From Stenotrophomonas rhizophila (GTDB taxonomy: Bacteria > Pseudomonadota > Gammaproteobacteria > Xanthomonadales > Xanthomonadaceae), in NCBI RefSeq assembly GCF_020857975.1, contig NZ_JACWUO010000009.1:62001-126000 (forward strand): a DNA stretch of 64,000 nucleotides, written 5' to 3'. The notes under the pieces are model-generated. The model saw only the letters and a list, made by a program, of their open reading frames with translations. It was not told the DNA's origin and did not search any database. A program made the translations under genes and the position numbers. Positions 7,842-17,610 of the stretch are shown piece after piece (positions within the stretch are counted from its first letter, which is position 1; each line of letters begins with the position of its first letter).

Positions 7842-10345
7842 ATGGTGTCGACAGCAACATGGAAGGCGCCGCTGCTTGCCGGCATCGTGGCATGGGCCGG
7901 GGTCACCGGGCCGGCAGCGGCGCAGCAGGCGGCCGTTGCCGCAGACGCCGTGCCGGCGGTGGAAGTGCTGGTACCGGCCCAGGGCCAGGCCGGTCTGCCC
8001 GATGCGGCCGTCGGCAGCGACGACCTGGAGCGGCAGGCCTATGACGCCTATGAAGCGCAGGACTGGGCGCAGGCCCGGCGCCTGATCGACCAGGCCATCG
8101 CGCTGGCGCCAGGCCAGATCAGCCTGTACCGGCTGAAGGCGTATATCGCCGCGGCAAGCGACGACAACGCCGCGGTGCTGGCCGCTGCGGCGCAGGCATT
8201 GCAGCTGGATCCGGGTGACGCTGAAAGCCTGCAGCTGCGTGGAACTGCGCGGGCCAAGCAAGGCGACACGCCGGCGGCACTGGCCGACTATGCCGCCGCC
8301 CTGCAGGCCGGCGGGCACAGCAGCACCCTGTTCCGCAATTACCTGTTCCTGCTCAACCAGCAGCACGACAACGCGCGGATGCTGGAGGTGCATGCCGCCT
8401 ACGAGGCGGCGTACCGCAGCGACCCCGAAGGCACCGGGCAGCATGCCGATATTCCGTTCCATGCCGCGCAGGCCTACCACCACCTGGGCCAGCCGCGGCG
8501 CGCGGTGGAACTGCTGGACCAGGCCATCGCGCAATCGCCGCAGGTGGCCGGCTACTACGGCAACCGCGCACTGGCCCAGCACGCGCTGGGCCGATCCAGC
8601 CAATCGCTGGCCGATGATGGGCGGGCGATGCAGCTCGACCCGACCGAGCCGCTGTATCCCTACAACCGTGGCGTGACCCGGTTGGACATGGGCGACGCGG
8701 CCGGGGCGCTGCAGGACTTCAAGGCGGCGCTGGCGCTGGGCAAGGACGATGCCGATACCTGGCTCAACATCGGCGTGGCCGAGGACCGCGTGGGCGCACG
8801 CGCGAGGCGCTGGCTGCCTATGACCGCGCGCTGGCAAAGGAACCTGGCGATCCGAAGGTGCTGACCAACCGGCTCTGGCTGCTGGGCAAGGGCGACAGCG
8901 CGGCCGTGGCCGCGCAGGCCGCTGCGCTGCCGGCCGAAAACCAGGCGCAGCTGCTGTTCAACCAGGGCCAGGCGCAGGTCCGGTCAGGGCAGTGGCAGGC
9001 CGCGGCGGACCTGTTCGCGCAGGCGGTACGGCTGGATCCCGGCCTGGATACTGCCTGGCTCAACCTGGGCGTGACGCAGGCCAGGCTGGGGCAGCACCAG
9101 CGCGCGCTGGATACGCTCAACGACTACATCCAGCGCGCCCCGCTCAAGACCCTCGGCCTGCTCAACCGCGCCAATGTGCTGCACGAACTCGGCGATGATG
9201 ACGCGGCCGAGAAGGACCTGCTGCGGGCCGCACAGCTGGAGCCGGGCAACCTGGACATCCAGCAGCGCCTGGCCTACTACTACAGCCGCACCGGGCAGAC
9301 CGACAAGGCGCGGCGCCATTACGCCCAGCTGGTGAAACTGCCCGGCAACCTGTCGCCCGATGCCTTCATCAACTACGCGGCCATGCTGCTGCAGCTGGGC
9401 GATACGCGCGAGGCGGCGGTGGTGGCCGGCAACGGCGTGGCCCGTTTCCCCGACAACTATGGCCTGCGCCTCAACCAGGGCAGTGCGCTGGGCGACAGTG
9501 GCCAGCATGCCCTGGCGGTAGACGCCTACCGCGCCGCGATGCGGCTGCAGCCGGCGCGCCTGGATGCGCACTACAACCTGGGCAACCTGTACCTGCAGCA
9601 GCTCAGGCAACCGCGCAAGGCCGTGCTGGAATACCGCACCGCGCTGACACTGCAGTCGGCGCCGGACCTGGACGCCGCCGGGCAGCGCGAGCAGCGCATG
9701 GGCATCCACCTCAACCTGGCCAGTGCGCTCACCGACAGCGGCGATGCCGCCGGCGCACGTGCCGCGCTGCAGGCCGCCATCGACGAGGCGCCCGATGACT
9801 ACCGGCCGTGGTTCAACCGTGCCGCAACCGCGCTGTCGGCAGGCGACCCGGCGGCGGCCAGGCCCGACTTCGAGGCGGCGTGGGTGCGCCTGGACGCCCT
9901 GCAACGCGCGCAGCCGGAGCAGGCGCAGCCTGACCCGGCCCTGCTCGAACACGCCGGCTATGTGTTGTTCCACCTGGGCCGCACCGGCGAGGCTGCCCTG
10001 CGCATGCAGCAGCTGCTGCAGGCGCAGCCGGACAACATCGACGCGCAGCGCAACTATGGGTTCATGCTGCTGGACCTGGGCCGCCCGCAGGATGCCAAGC
10101 GCTTGTTCGACCAGGCCTTTACCCGCGAGCCGGACGACGTGGACGGCTGGCTGGGGCTGCTCGCCTGCGCGATGCTGGACAGCGATCCGGCGCAGTCGGC
10201 GCGCCTGAAGCGTCAGTTCGAGCAGCGTTTTTCCGGCCGTTACCGGCTGGACCAGGCATTGCCGACACAGCTGATGCGCAAGGAAGGCTACTGGTATTCC
10301 GACCGCTTCCTGCAGCTGTGGCGGCAGTTGCTGGTGGCGGGGTGA
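7842..10345 (+). pseudogene. Exported tetratricopeptide-repeat protein, interrupted by a -1 frameshift
   Basis: The first frame starts at ATG 7842 with a signal peptide (cleavage likely after GPAAAQQ) and TPR repeats up to IGVAEDRVG. The second frame continues with REALAAYDRALAKEPGDPKVLTNR and more TPRs to 10345. Adding one G to the GGG at 8792-8794 would restore VGRTREALAAYDRAL, a perfect TPR continuation. The restored protein would be about 834 residues with repeats almost throughout. Its periplasmic or envelope role is unknown. Either a true inactivating slip or a homopolymer sequencing error; the rest of both frames shows no decay. Confidence 0.8.
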
Positions 10346-10419
10346 ATAGACGGTCGTCGAGCGTTTCCCTGCCCCTGCGCGGGCAGGTAGATTAGCCACG
10401 GTCAGGAGGACGGTACGGC

Positions 10420-11025
10420 ATGTCGATCTATGCATTGAAGGGGCGCTTCCAGGATCTGCTGCGCCCGGGCGTACGCGGCCTGTATCGCGCGGGCGTCACC
10501 GCCAACACCGTCACCGTGGCGGCTGCGCTGGTGTCGCTGCTGGTGGCCGCGGCCGTGTGCTGGTGGGCACCGGCCCACCCGCTGCTGTACCTCGCACTGC
10601 CCCTGTGGATGCTGCTGCGCATGGCCCTCAACGCCGTGGACGGCATGCTCGCGCGCGAGTTCGGCCAACAGTCGCGATTGGGGGCATATCTCAATGAACT
10701 ATGCGACATCGTCGCCGACGCCGCCCTTTACCTCAGCCTGCTCAGCGTGCCGGGGGTCGATCCCACCGCATTGTGGGCGCTGACATGGATGGCCGCGGTT
10801 TGCGAGTACGCTGGGGTGCTGGGGCTGATGGTGGGCGCCAGCCGTCGCTATGACGGCCCGATGGGCAAGAGCGACCGGGCCTTTGTAGTGGGAGTGGTGG
10901 GCGTACTGCTGGCGCTGGGCTGGATCGACGGCGCGGTGGTGGGCTGGATTGCGTGGGCGGCGGCGGCACTGTGCGTGCTGACCGGCTGGCGACGGGTCCG
11001 GCAAGGATTGGCGGAGACCGGCTGA
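10420..11025 (+). CDS. CDP-alcohol phosphatidyltransferase family protein (YnbA-like)
   Basis: A 201-residue inner-membrane enzyme with several hydrophobic helices; starts at an ATG behind AGGAGG. Members move a phosphatidyl group from CDP-diacylglycerol to an alcohol. The signature is DG-ML-AR-x8-G-x3-N-x3-D-x3-D (from residue 72): the second signature Asp of the family is Asn here, with an extra Asp four residues after the third. I recall this G-AYLNELCD arrangement from E. coli YnbA. It opens an operon with hydrolase/methyltransferase, PAP2/phosphatase, acyltransferase and CdsA-like genes. The alcohol substrate is unknown. Confidence 0.85.
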   Translation: MSIYALKGRFQDLLRPGVRGLYRAGVTANTVTVAAALVSLLVAAAVCWWAPAHPLLYLALPLWMLLRMALNAVDGMLAREFGQQSRLGAYLNELCDIVADAALYLSLLSVPGVDPTALWALTWMAAVCEYAGVLGLMVGASRRYDGPMGKSDRAFVVGVVGVLLALGWIDGAVVGWIAWAAAALCVLTGWRRVRQGLAETG

Positions 11026-11063
11026 CCTGGCCGGATCCCGTCGGATGCACAACGGAGTGATGC

Positions 11064-12821
11064 ATGCGCGTACAGGAACAGCTGCAGTTCCACAGTTTCG
11101 ATGGCCAACCACTGTTCTACCGGCACTGGCCGGCCAGCGCGGCCGATGCGCCAGCGCGCGCGCTGGTGCTGCTGCACCGCGGGCACGAACACTCGGGCCG
11201 GGTGGCGCATCTGGTCGATGAGCTGGACCTGCCCGATACCGCGGTGTTCGCCTGGGATGCGCGCGGCAACGGCCAGTCGCCGGGCGAGCGCGGCGATGCG
11301 CCCGGCTTCGAGGCCCTGGTGCGCGACCTGGACAGCTTCATCGCCTGGATCGGCCAGCAGCACCGCATCGCCGTACAGGACATCGTGATCATCGCCCAGA
11401 GCGTGGGCGCGGTGGTGGCGGCGACCTGGGTGCACGATTACGCCCCGCCGCTGCGCGCGCTGGTGCTGGCCTCGCCGGCGTTCAAGGTCAAGCTGTACGT
11501 GCCGTTGGCGGTGCCGGGCCTGAAACTGATGCAGAAGCTGCGTGGCAATTTCTTCGTCAACAGCTACGTCAAGCCGCAATGGCTCACCCACGATCCGGCG
11601 CGGGTGGAGAGCTACCGCACCGATCCGCTGATCACCCGGCCGATTTCGGTGCGCGTGCTGCTGGGCCTGTACGAGGCGGCCGAGCGTGTGGTCGGCGATG
11701 CGCAGGCGATCACCGTGCCGACCCAGCTGCTGGTGTCAGGGGCGGATTTCGTGGTGCACCGCGCACCGCAGGACCGGTTCTACGAGGGTCTGTCTTCGCC
11801 GATCAAGGAACGCAACCTGCTGCCCGGCTTTTTCCACGACACCCTCGGCGAGCGCGACCGCGCCCCGGCGATCGCGGCGATCCGGCGCTTCATCGGCGAG
11901 CGCTTCGCCGCGCCCCTGGTACGGCCCAGCCTGCGCCAGGCGCACCGCCACGGGCCCAGCTTCGACGAAGCGGAAATCCTGGCCTGGCCGCCGCAGCGCA
12001 ACAGCCTGCAGGATCTGTACTGGCGCTTCACCCGCGCCGGGCTGCGCGTTGGCGGGAAGCTGTCCGAAGGCATCGCGCTGGGCCTGGAGAGCGGCTTCGA
12101 CTCGGGCAGCACGCTGGATTACATCTACCGCGACCAGGCCCGTGGGCGTGGCCCGCTGGGGCGGATGATCGACCGCAATTACCTGGATGCGATCGGCTGG
12201 CGCGGCATCCGCATCCGCCGCACCCATGTGCGCGAACTACTGCAGCTGGCCGCGCTGCACCTGCGCGGCGAAGGCCACCCGGTGCGGGTGCTGGACGTGG
12301 CCGCCGGGCATGGCCGCTACGTGCTCGATGCGCTGGCCCAGGGCGAACACCGCGCAGCGGCGATCACCCTGCGCGATTTCAGCGAGCGCAACGTGGTCGA
12401 CGGGCGCAAACTGATCAGCGCCTTCGGCGCCGACGACATCGCCACCTTCGAGCAGGGCGATGCCTTCGACGCCGCGTCGTTGGCCGCGTTGCCGGTGGCG
12501 CCCACCCTGTCCACGGTGTCGGGCCTGTACGAGCTGTTCGCCGACAACGATGCGGTGGCGCGCTCACTGCAGGGCATTGCCGCGGCGATGCGCGAAGGCG
12601 GCTACCTGGTCTACACCGGCCAGCCCTGGCACCCGCAGCTGGAGTTCATCGCGCGCGCGTTGACCAGCCACCGCGAAGGCGCGGCCTGGGTGATGCGCCG
12701 GCGTACCCAGCAGGAAATGGACGAACTGGTACGCCTGGCCGGGTTCGAGAAGATCACCCAGCGCATCGACCGCTTCGGCATCTTCACCGTATCGCTGGCG
12801 CGCCGGGTGGGCCATGACTGA
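11064..12821 (+). CDS. Fused alpha/beta hydrolase and SAM methyltransferase (YnbC-like)
   Basis: 585 residues in two parts. Residues 1-285 are a serine hydrolase of the lysophospholipase/S33 type: LHRGHEHSGR near the oxyanion loop, WDARGNGQSPGERG, nucleophile elbow AQSVGA with Ser113 (the usual first Gly of GxSxG is Ala), and a late GFFHD that may supply His. Residues about 400-585 are a class I methyltransferase with the SAM loop LDVAAGHGRY near 407. The fusion matches E. coli YnbC. Likely job: trimming and methylating a lipid head group or acyl ester made by the operon; substrate unknown. Overlaps the next gene by 8 bases, implying coupled translation. Confidence 0.85.
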   Translation: MRVQEQLQFHSFDGQPLFYRHWPASAADAPARALVLLHRGHEHSGRVAHLVDELDLPDTAVFAWDARGNGQSPGERGDAPGFEALVRDLDSFIAWIGQQHRIAVQDIVIIAQSVGAVVAATWVHDYAPPLRALVLASPAFKVKLYVPLAVPGLKLMQKLRGNFFVNSYVKPQWLTHDPARVESYRTDPLITRPISVRVLLGLYEAAERVVGDAQAITVPTQLLVSGADFVVHRAPQDRFYEGLSSPIKERNLLPGFFHDTLGERDRAPAIAAIRRFIGERFAAPLVRPSLRQAHRHGPSFDEAEILAWPPQRNSLQDLYWRFTRAGLRVGGKLSEGIALGLESGFDSGSTLDYIYRDQARGRGPLGRMIDRNYLDAIGWRGIRIRRTHVRELLQLAALHLRGEGHPVRVLDVAAGHGRYVLDALAQGEHRAAAITLRDFSERNVVDGRKLISAFGADDIATFEQGDAFDAASLAALPVAPTLSTVSGLYELFADNDAVARSLQGIAAAMREGGYLVYTGQPWHPQLEFIARALTSHREGAAWVMRRRTQQEMDELVRLAGFEKITQRIDRFGIFTVSLARRVGHD

Positions 12822-14145
12822 GGGCGCGCGTCCGTGGCGGCGTGCGCTGCTGTGGCTGGCGCTGCTGGGGCCGTTCTTCTTCCTCAGCTACGGCCTGGCC
12901 AACACGCTGGCCGGGCGGCTGCCGTACGTGCCCACCATCGTGTTCGGCTGGGAAGCGAAGATACCGTTCCAGCCCTGGACGATCGTGCCGTACTGGTCGA
13001 TCGACCTGTTCTACGTGGCTTCGTTCTTCATCTGCACCCGGCGCGCCGAACTGGACATGCACGCCCGCCGCCTGTTCACCGCGCAGCTGCTGGCGGTGGG
13101 GTGCTTCCTGCTGTGGCCGCTGCGCTTCAGCCTGGAACGCCCGGAAACCGCCGGCGTTTTCGGCTGGCTGTTCGATGTGCTGCTGGGCTTCGACAAGCCG
13201 TTCAACCAGGCCCCGTCGCTGCACATCGTGCTGCTGGTGGTGCTATGGGTGCGCTTTGAGCAGCACCTGCGGGGCTGGTGGCGCACCGCGCTGCACGTGT
13301 GGTTCGCCCTGATCGGCATTTCGGTGCTGACCACCTGGCAGCACCATTTCGTCGACGTGCCCACCGGCGTGGCGGTGGGCTGGCTGTGCGTGTGGCTGTG
13401 GCCGGCACACGGACCCTCGCCGTTGCGCCACTGGCGCACCGCGCAGGAGCCGGCGCGCTGGGGCCTGGCGGCGGTGTACGCGCTGGGCAGCGCGCTGTGC
13501 ACCGGCTTGGCGCTGAGCATCGGTGGCTGGGCGCTGTGGCTGGGCTGGCCGGCGCTGTCGCTGCTGCTGGTGGCGCTGGCCTATGCCGGGCTGGGCACGG
13601 CGGTGTTCCAGAAGCAGGAGAACGGGCGCCACAGCATGGCGGCGCGCTGGTTGCTGGCCCCGTACCTGCTGGCGGCGTGGTTGAACTCGCGCTGGTGGAC
13701 ACGGCGTGCGCCGGGCCCGCACCGGGTGATCGATGGCGTCTGGCTGGGGCGGATGCCGTCGGCCGGCGTGGCGTTGCCGATGCCTACCGTGGTGGATGTG
13801 TGTGCCGAACTGCCGTTCCATGCCGGCGCGCGCCATTACCGCAGCGTGCCGATGCTGGACCTGGCCACGCCCTCGCCCGAAGCACTGCACCGTGCCGCCG
13901 AGGCGATCGCGCATGGGCAGCGCCGCGGCGAGGTACTGGTGTGCTGCGCCCTGGGCTATTCGCGCAGCGCCGCGGCGGTGGCCACCTGGTTGTGCCGCAG
14001 CGGGCACGCCGACAACGCCGAGGCCGCGGTCCGCCTGCTTGGCCTGGATTGCCCCTGGATCGTGCTGCACGAGCGGCACCGGCAGGCGATCGACCAGGCC
14101 GTGCAGCTGGGCGCAGCGCAGGGCCTGGCCCCGGTGCGCGCATGA
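12814..14145 (+). CDS. PAP2 membrane phosphatase fused to a dual-specificity phosphatase (YnbD-like)
   Basis: 443 residues. The N-terminal half is a multi-span PAP2/AUR1-type domain with the conserved PSLHIVLL (about residue 132) and HHFVDVPTGVAVG (about 178), acting on lipid phosphates at the membrane. Residues about 305-440 are a cytoplasmic tyrosine/dual-specificity-like phosphatase with the C-x5-R loop CALGYSR. The same fusion is found in E. coli YnbD. In the pathway it could remove phosphate from a phosphatidyl-alcohol-phosphate, as Pgp enzymes do for phosphatidylglycerol. Start ATG overlaps the upstream stop; the stop overlaps the next ATG (ATGA). Confidence 0.85.
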   Translation: MTEGARPWRRALLWLALLGPFFFLSYGLANTLAGRLPYVPTIVFGWEAKIPFQPWTIVPYWSIDLFYVASFFICTRRAELDMHARRLFTAQLLAVGCFLLWPLRFSLERPETAGVFGWLFDVLLGFDKPFNQAPSLHIVLLVVLWVRFEQHLRGWWRTALHVWFALIGISVLTTWQHHFVDVPTGVAVGWLCVWLWPAHGPSPLRHWRTAQEPARWGLAAVYALGSALCTGLALSIGGWALWLGWPALSLLLVALAYAGLGTAVFQKQENGRHSMAARWLLAPYLLAAWLNSRWWTRRAPGPHRVIDGVWLGRMPSAGVALPMPTVVDVCAELPFHAGARHYRSVPMLDLATPSPEALHRAAEAIAHGQRRGEVLVCCALGYSRSAAAVATWLCRSGHADNAEAAVRLLGLDCPWIVLHERHRQAIDQAVQLGAAQGLAPVRA

Positions 14146-14567
14146 CCCCGGTGCTGCAGCTGCGGGCGATGGCGGCCGTGCTGGCGCAGGCGCGGTTGCC
14201 GGCGCAGGTGTCGTGGTTGCTGGCCGCTGCCGCGCTGCTGCTGGTGCTGCTGGCGCCGCCCGCGGGAAGGGTGGTGGCCGCTGCTGCGTTGTCGTTGCTG
14301 GCCGGGTTGGTGCAGGCCTATTACGCGGTGCGCATCGGCCTGGACCGGCAGCTGCTGCAGGCGCTGGACGACGCCGACCCGCAGGCCGCGCCGGCGCAGC
14401 TGGATGCGGCCCTGCATGCGCTGGGATTGCGCCGCGCCCCGGCCCTGACGCGCGGCTGGGACGCGCGCTGGCAGGGCATGCGCGCGCTGCTGCGCGGGCA
14501 GTGCCTGTGGCTGGCGCTGCAGGCGCTGGCCTTGCTGGCCGCGTTGCTGTTGCGGAGCCTGGCATGA
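14142..14567 (+). CDS. Small membrane protein of the lipid operon, unknown function
   Basis: 141 residues, start ATG overlapping the previous stop by ATGA. Two hydrophobic helices near residues 24-60 (WLLAAAALLLVLLAPP and a following Ala/Leu stretch), a charged middle with Arg/Asp/Ala, and one more hydrophobic helix at the C-terminus ([16 protein letters not shown]). No family recognised. Its position inside the overlapped operon suggests a partner of the membrane enzymes. Confidence 0.7.
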   Translation: MTPVLQLRAMAAVLAQARLPAQVSWLLAAAALLLVLLAPPAGRVVAAAALSLLAGLVQAYYAVRIGLDRQLLQALDDADPQAAPAQLDAALHALGLRRAPALTRGWDARWQGMRALLRGQCLWLALQALALLAALLLRSLA

Positions 14568-14603
14568 GTAGTGGCACCATTCCTTCCGGCAGGAGCCCCC
14601 GGC

Positions 14604-15236
14604 ATGTTTGCTGACCTGATCGCGCGCGGTTGCAGTGGCGCCATCCGCGCGCTGACCGGCGCGCGTGCCCTGTGGCAGGGCTGCGCGCCGTCCAGCGAGC
14701 ACCGTGTGTACTACGGCAACCACGCCAGCCACGGCGATTTCGTGCTGATCTGGTCGGCGCTGCCCAACAGCCTGCGCCGCCAGGTGCGGCCGGTGGCTGC
14801 GGCCGATTACTGGCAGCGCGACGGCCTGCGCCGCTACCTGATCCATGCGGTATTCAACGGCGTGCTGATCGAACGCGACCCGGCCAAACGGCATGACGAT
14901 CCGATCGCCTGCCTGTGCCGGGCGGTGGACGAGGGCAATTCGCTGATCCTGTTTCCCGAGGGCACCCGCAACACCGATGAGGGCGTGCTGCCGTTCAAGA
15001 GCGGCATCTACCACCTGGCCCGGCAGCGCCCGGAACTGGAGTTCGTGCCGGTGTGGATCGACAACCTCAAGCGGGTGATGCCCAAGGGCCGCTGGCTGCC
15101 GCTGCCACTGCTGTGCACCACCACCTTCGGCGAGCCGCTGCGGCTGAAGGCCGATGAAGACAAGGACCGCTTCCTGGAGCGCGCGCGGATGTCGCTGCTG
15201 GCCCTGGACCCGCAGCCGCGCAGGCAGCGCGCATGA
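14604..15236 (+). CDS. 1-acyl-glycerol-3-phosphate acyltransferase-like (PlsC family)
   Basis: 210 residues from the ATG at 14604, which follows AGGAG at 14591; an upstream in-frame start at 14571 lacks a ribosome site. The PlsC catalytic block NHASHGD (HX4D) lies near residue 37 and the second block FPEGTRN near 118. These enzymes move an acyl group to lysophosphatidate or another lysolipid at the inner membrane. Within this operon it could supply phosphatidate to the CdsA-like enzyme encoded immediately downstream, whose ATG overlaps its stop. E. coli ynbABCD, as I recall it, lacks such a gene. Confidence 0.87.
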   Translation: MFADLIARGCSGAIRALTGARALWQGCAPSSEHRVYYGNHASHGDFVLIWSALPNSLRRQVRPVAAADYWQRDGLRRYLIHAVFNGVLIERDPAKRHDDPIACLCRAVDEGNSLILFPEGTRNTDEGVLPFKSGIYHLARQRPELEFVPVWIDNLKRVMPKGRWLPLPLLCTTTFGEPLRLKADEDKDRFLERARMSLLALDPQPRRQRA

Positions 15237-16222
15237 TGCCGCTGCTGTTTTCCGCGTTGGCCAGCCAGGTGGCGCAGCTGTCCACCCATGCGCAGACCCG
15301 GCTGCTGTTTGCCGGCATCGCCGCGGTGCTGGTAGTGGCCACGCTGATCGCCGAAACCCTGCGCTGGCGCGCGCGGCATGCGCCGAGCACGGTGCTGGCC
15401 AACCTGGTGTCGCGGATCCGCGCGTGGTGGGTGATGGCCGCGGTGGTGGCGCTGGCGTTCTTCTTCGGGCGTACCGGGGTGGTGCTGCTGTTTGCGGTGG
15501 TGTCGCTGTTCGCGCTGCGCGAGTTCATCACCCTCACGCCCACCCGCGCCGGCGACTACTACGCGCTGCTGGCCGCGTTCTATGTGGTGCTGCCGTGGCA
15601 GTACTGGCTGGTGTGGACCGACTGGTACGGCATGTACGCGCTGCTGATCCCGGTGTATGCGTTCCTGTTCCTGCCGATCCTGGCCACCATCGGTGGCGAT
15701 ACCACCGACTACCTGGAACGCACGTCCAAGGTGCAGTGGGGGTTGATGATCTGCGTGTTCTGCATTTCGCACGTGCCGGCGCTGCTGAACCTGAAGCTGG
15801 CCGGGGTGGAGCCGGCGCGCAACCTGCTGCTGTTCGCCTTCCTGGTGATCGTGGTGCAGTCCTCGGACGTGCTGCAGTACATCTGGGGCAAGCTGATCGG
15901 CAAACGCCTGATCGCACCGAAGCTGTCGCCATCCAAGACCGTGGAAGGCTTCATCGGCGGGGTGCTGTCGGCCAGCGCGCTGGGCGCGGCGCTGTGGTGG
16001 TTGACCCCGTTCACGCCGTGGCAGGCGTTCGGGATGTCGCTGGTGGTCAACCTGATGGGGTTCTGGGGCGGCCTGGTGATGTCGGCGATCAAGCGCGACC
16101 GCGGCATCAAGGACTGGGGCCACATGATCGAGGGGCATGGCGGCATGCTCGACCGGTTGGACTCGGTGTGTTTCGCCGCACCGGTGTTCTTCCACCTGGT
16201 GCGCTATTTCTGGAGCGCGTGA
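15233..16222 (+). CDS. Phosphatidate cytidylyltransferase (CdsA family, YnbB-like)
   Basis: 329 residues, about eight membrane helices. The C-terminal CTP transferase signature is complete: SAIKRDRGIKDWG then HGGMLDRLDS, and SPSKTVEGFIGG near residue 230. It makes CDP-diacylglycerol from phosphatidate and CTP. A separate housekeeping cdsA is expected elsewhere, so this copy probably serves the operon's own CDP-alcohol transferase. Last gene of the operon; a REP cluster and convergent fis follow. Confidence 0.9.
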   Translation: MMPLLFSALASQVAQLSTHAQTRLLFAGIAAVLVVATLIAETLRWRARHAPSTVLANLVSRIRAWWVMAAVVALAFFFGRTGVVLLFAVVSLFALREFITLTPTRAGDYYALLAAFYVVLPWQYWLVWTDWYGMYALLIPVYAFLFLPILATIGGDTTDYLERTSKVQWGLMICVFCISHVPALLNLKLAGVEPARNLLLFAFLVIVVQSSDVLQYIWGKLIGKRLIAPKLSPSKTVEGFIGGVLSASALGAALWWLTPFTPWQAFGMSLVVNLMGFWGGLVMSAIKRDRGIKDWGHMIEGHGGMLDRLDSVCFAAPVFFHLVRYFWSA

Positions 16223-16232
16223 TTGCGGCGGC

Positions 16233-16365
16233 GTGCCGACCCACGGTCGGCACCTACCGCAGGTGCGGCAGGGCGGGCATTGATCGTCGGTCGATGCGAC
16301 GCCGGCAACCGCGGCATCGTGGGTGGTGCGTGATCGCGGTAGGCATCGACCGTTGGTCGATGCGC
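16233..16365. repeat. Two facing GTAG-type REP elements
   Basis: A left-facing element at 16233-16257 (GTGCCGACCCACGGTCGGCA then CCTAC) and a right-facing one at 16339-16365 (GTAGGCATCGACCGTTGGTC then GATGCGC) fill the gap between the convergent lipid operon and fis, with a partial copy near 16280. The stems differ in sequence but share the GTAG head. Confidence 0.7.
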
Positions 16366-16369
16366 GGCA

Positions 16370-16705
<336 letters not shown>

Positions 16706-16758
16706 TCAGTCTAGCGCGTGCGCCGGCAACCCGCCACGCTGGGCGGCAGGAAAGCCGG

Positions 16759-17580
16759 TTACAGGAATTCGAAGGTGAATGCGACGGTGGAGGCGGCCGG
16801 CTCGCGCACGCGGAAGGCGATCTGCGCGCTCTGGCCCGGTTCCAGCACGCTTTCGGCCTTCACCGCCGGGTCCAGATAGTGCCGGGGCGCAAACACACCG
16901 GTGCCGATCACGCGGCCGTCGGCATCGGACAGCGACAGCCGCAGCGACGGCCATGGCTGGGCCCAGCGCGCATCGTTGCGGAAGCTGGCCTGCACCTGCA
17001 GTGCCCCGGCCTGGCCGGGCACCGGGCGCACATCGCGGCTGATCATGCTGAAGGCGGCCGGCTCATGCCAGGCCGGCAGGCTGCAGCGCAGCACGCCGCA
17101 CAGGCCGGCGATCCACGGCCGGCTGCCGGCATCGGCGGCCAGCCGCGCGCGGTCGGCCACCGCGATCTGCAACAGCAGCAGCGCGACCAGGCCGGCGACC
17201 AGGCCCCATTGCCAACGTGGAGTACGCAGGCGCGCGCCGGGCAGGCGCAGGAAGCTGGGCGCGGTGGCGGCGGCACGCAGCGTATCGTCAGGGTCGGCGC
17301 GGCGCGTGCTGCCTGCCGGCCCGACGTCATCGTCGCCGCCGGACGCCGGCGGCAATGGCTCGGCGGTGGTGAACGCGCTGGTTTCGCCGTGCTCGTCGCC
17401 ATGTTCGCCCGGCGGCGGGTCGAACACCGACACCTGGTCGTGGTCGTCCACGTCCTGCTGCGCCAGGGGCGGTTCGGCCATCACGTCGGGCGCCGCTGGA
17501 TCGGCGGCGGGCGCGGCGTCGCTGCTGGCACGCAGGAACGTGGCCAATGGGCGGCGCGTTGGAGGCTTGGGCTCGGACAT
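16759..17580 (-). CDS. DUF3426 domain protein, single membrane span, no zinc ribbon
   Basis: 273 residues. The N-terminal half is acidic, low-complexity and Pro/Ala-rich (cytoplasmic); one transmembrane helix near residues 125-145 (WGLVAGLVALLLLQIAVA); then a periplasmic DUF3426 domain to the end. Many relatives have an N-terminal Cys4 zinc ribbon; none is visible here, because the prmA stop lies in the same frame just upstream. Start ATG 17580, with a GTG one codon earlier. 30 bases after prmA, so probably cotranscribed. Function unknown. Confidence 0.8.
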   Translation of the reverse strand: MSEPKPPTRRPLATFLRASSDAAPAADPAAPDVMAEPPLAQQDVDDHDQVSVFDPPPGEHGDEHGETSAFTTAEPLPPASGGDDDVGPAGSTRRADPDDTLRAAATAPSFLRLPGARLRTPRWQWGLVAGLVALLLLQIAVADRARLAADAGSRPWIAGLCGVLRCSLPAWHEPAAFSMISRDVRPVPGQAGALQVQASFRNDARWAQPWPSLRLSLSDADGRVIGTGVFAPRHYLDPAVKAESVLEPGQSAQIAFRVREPAASTVAFTFEFL

Positions 17581-17610
17581 CACGTCAGGACCGGGCGGGG
17601 GACGAGCTAT

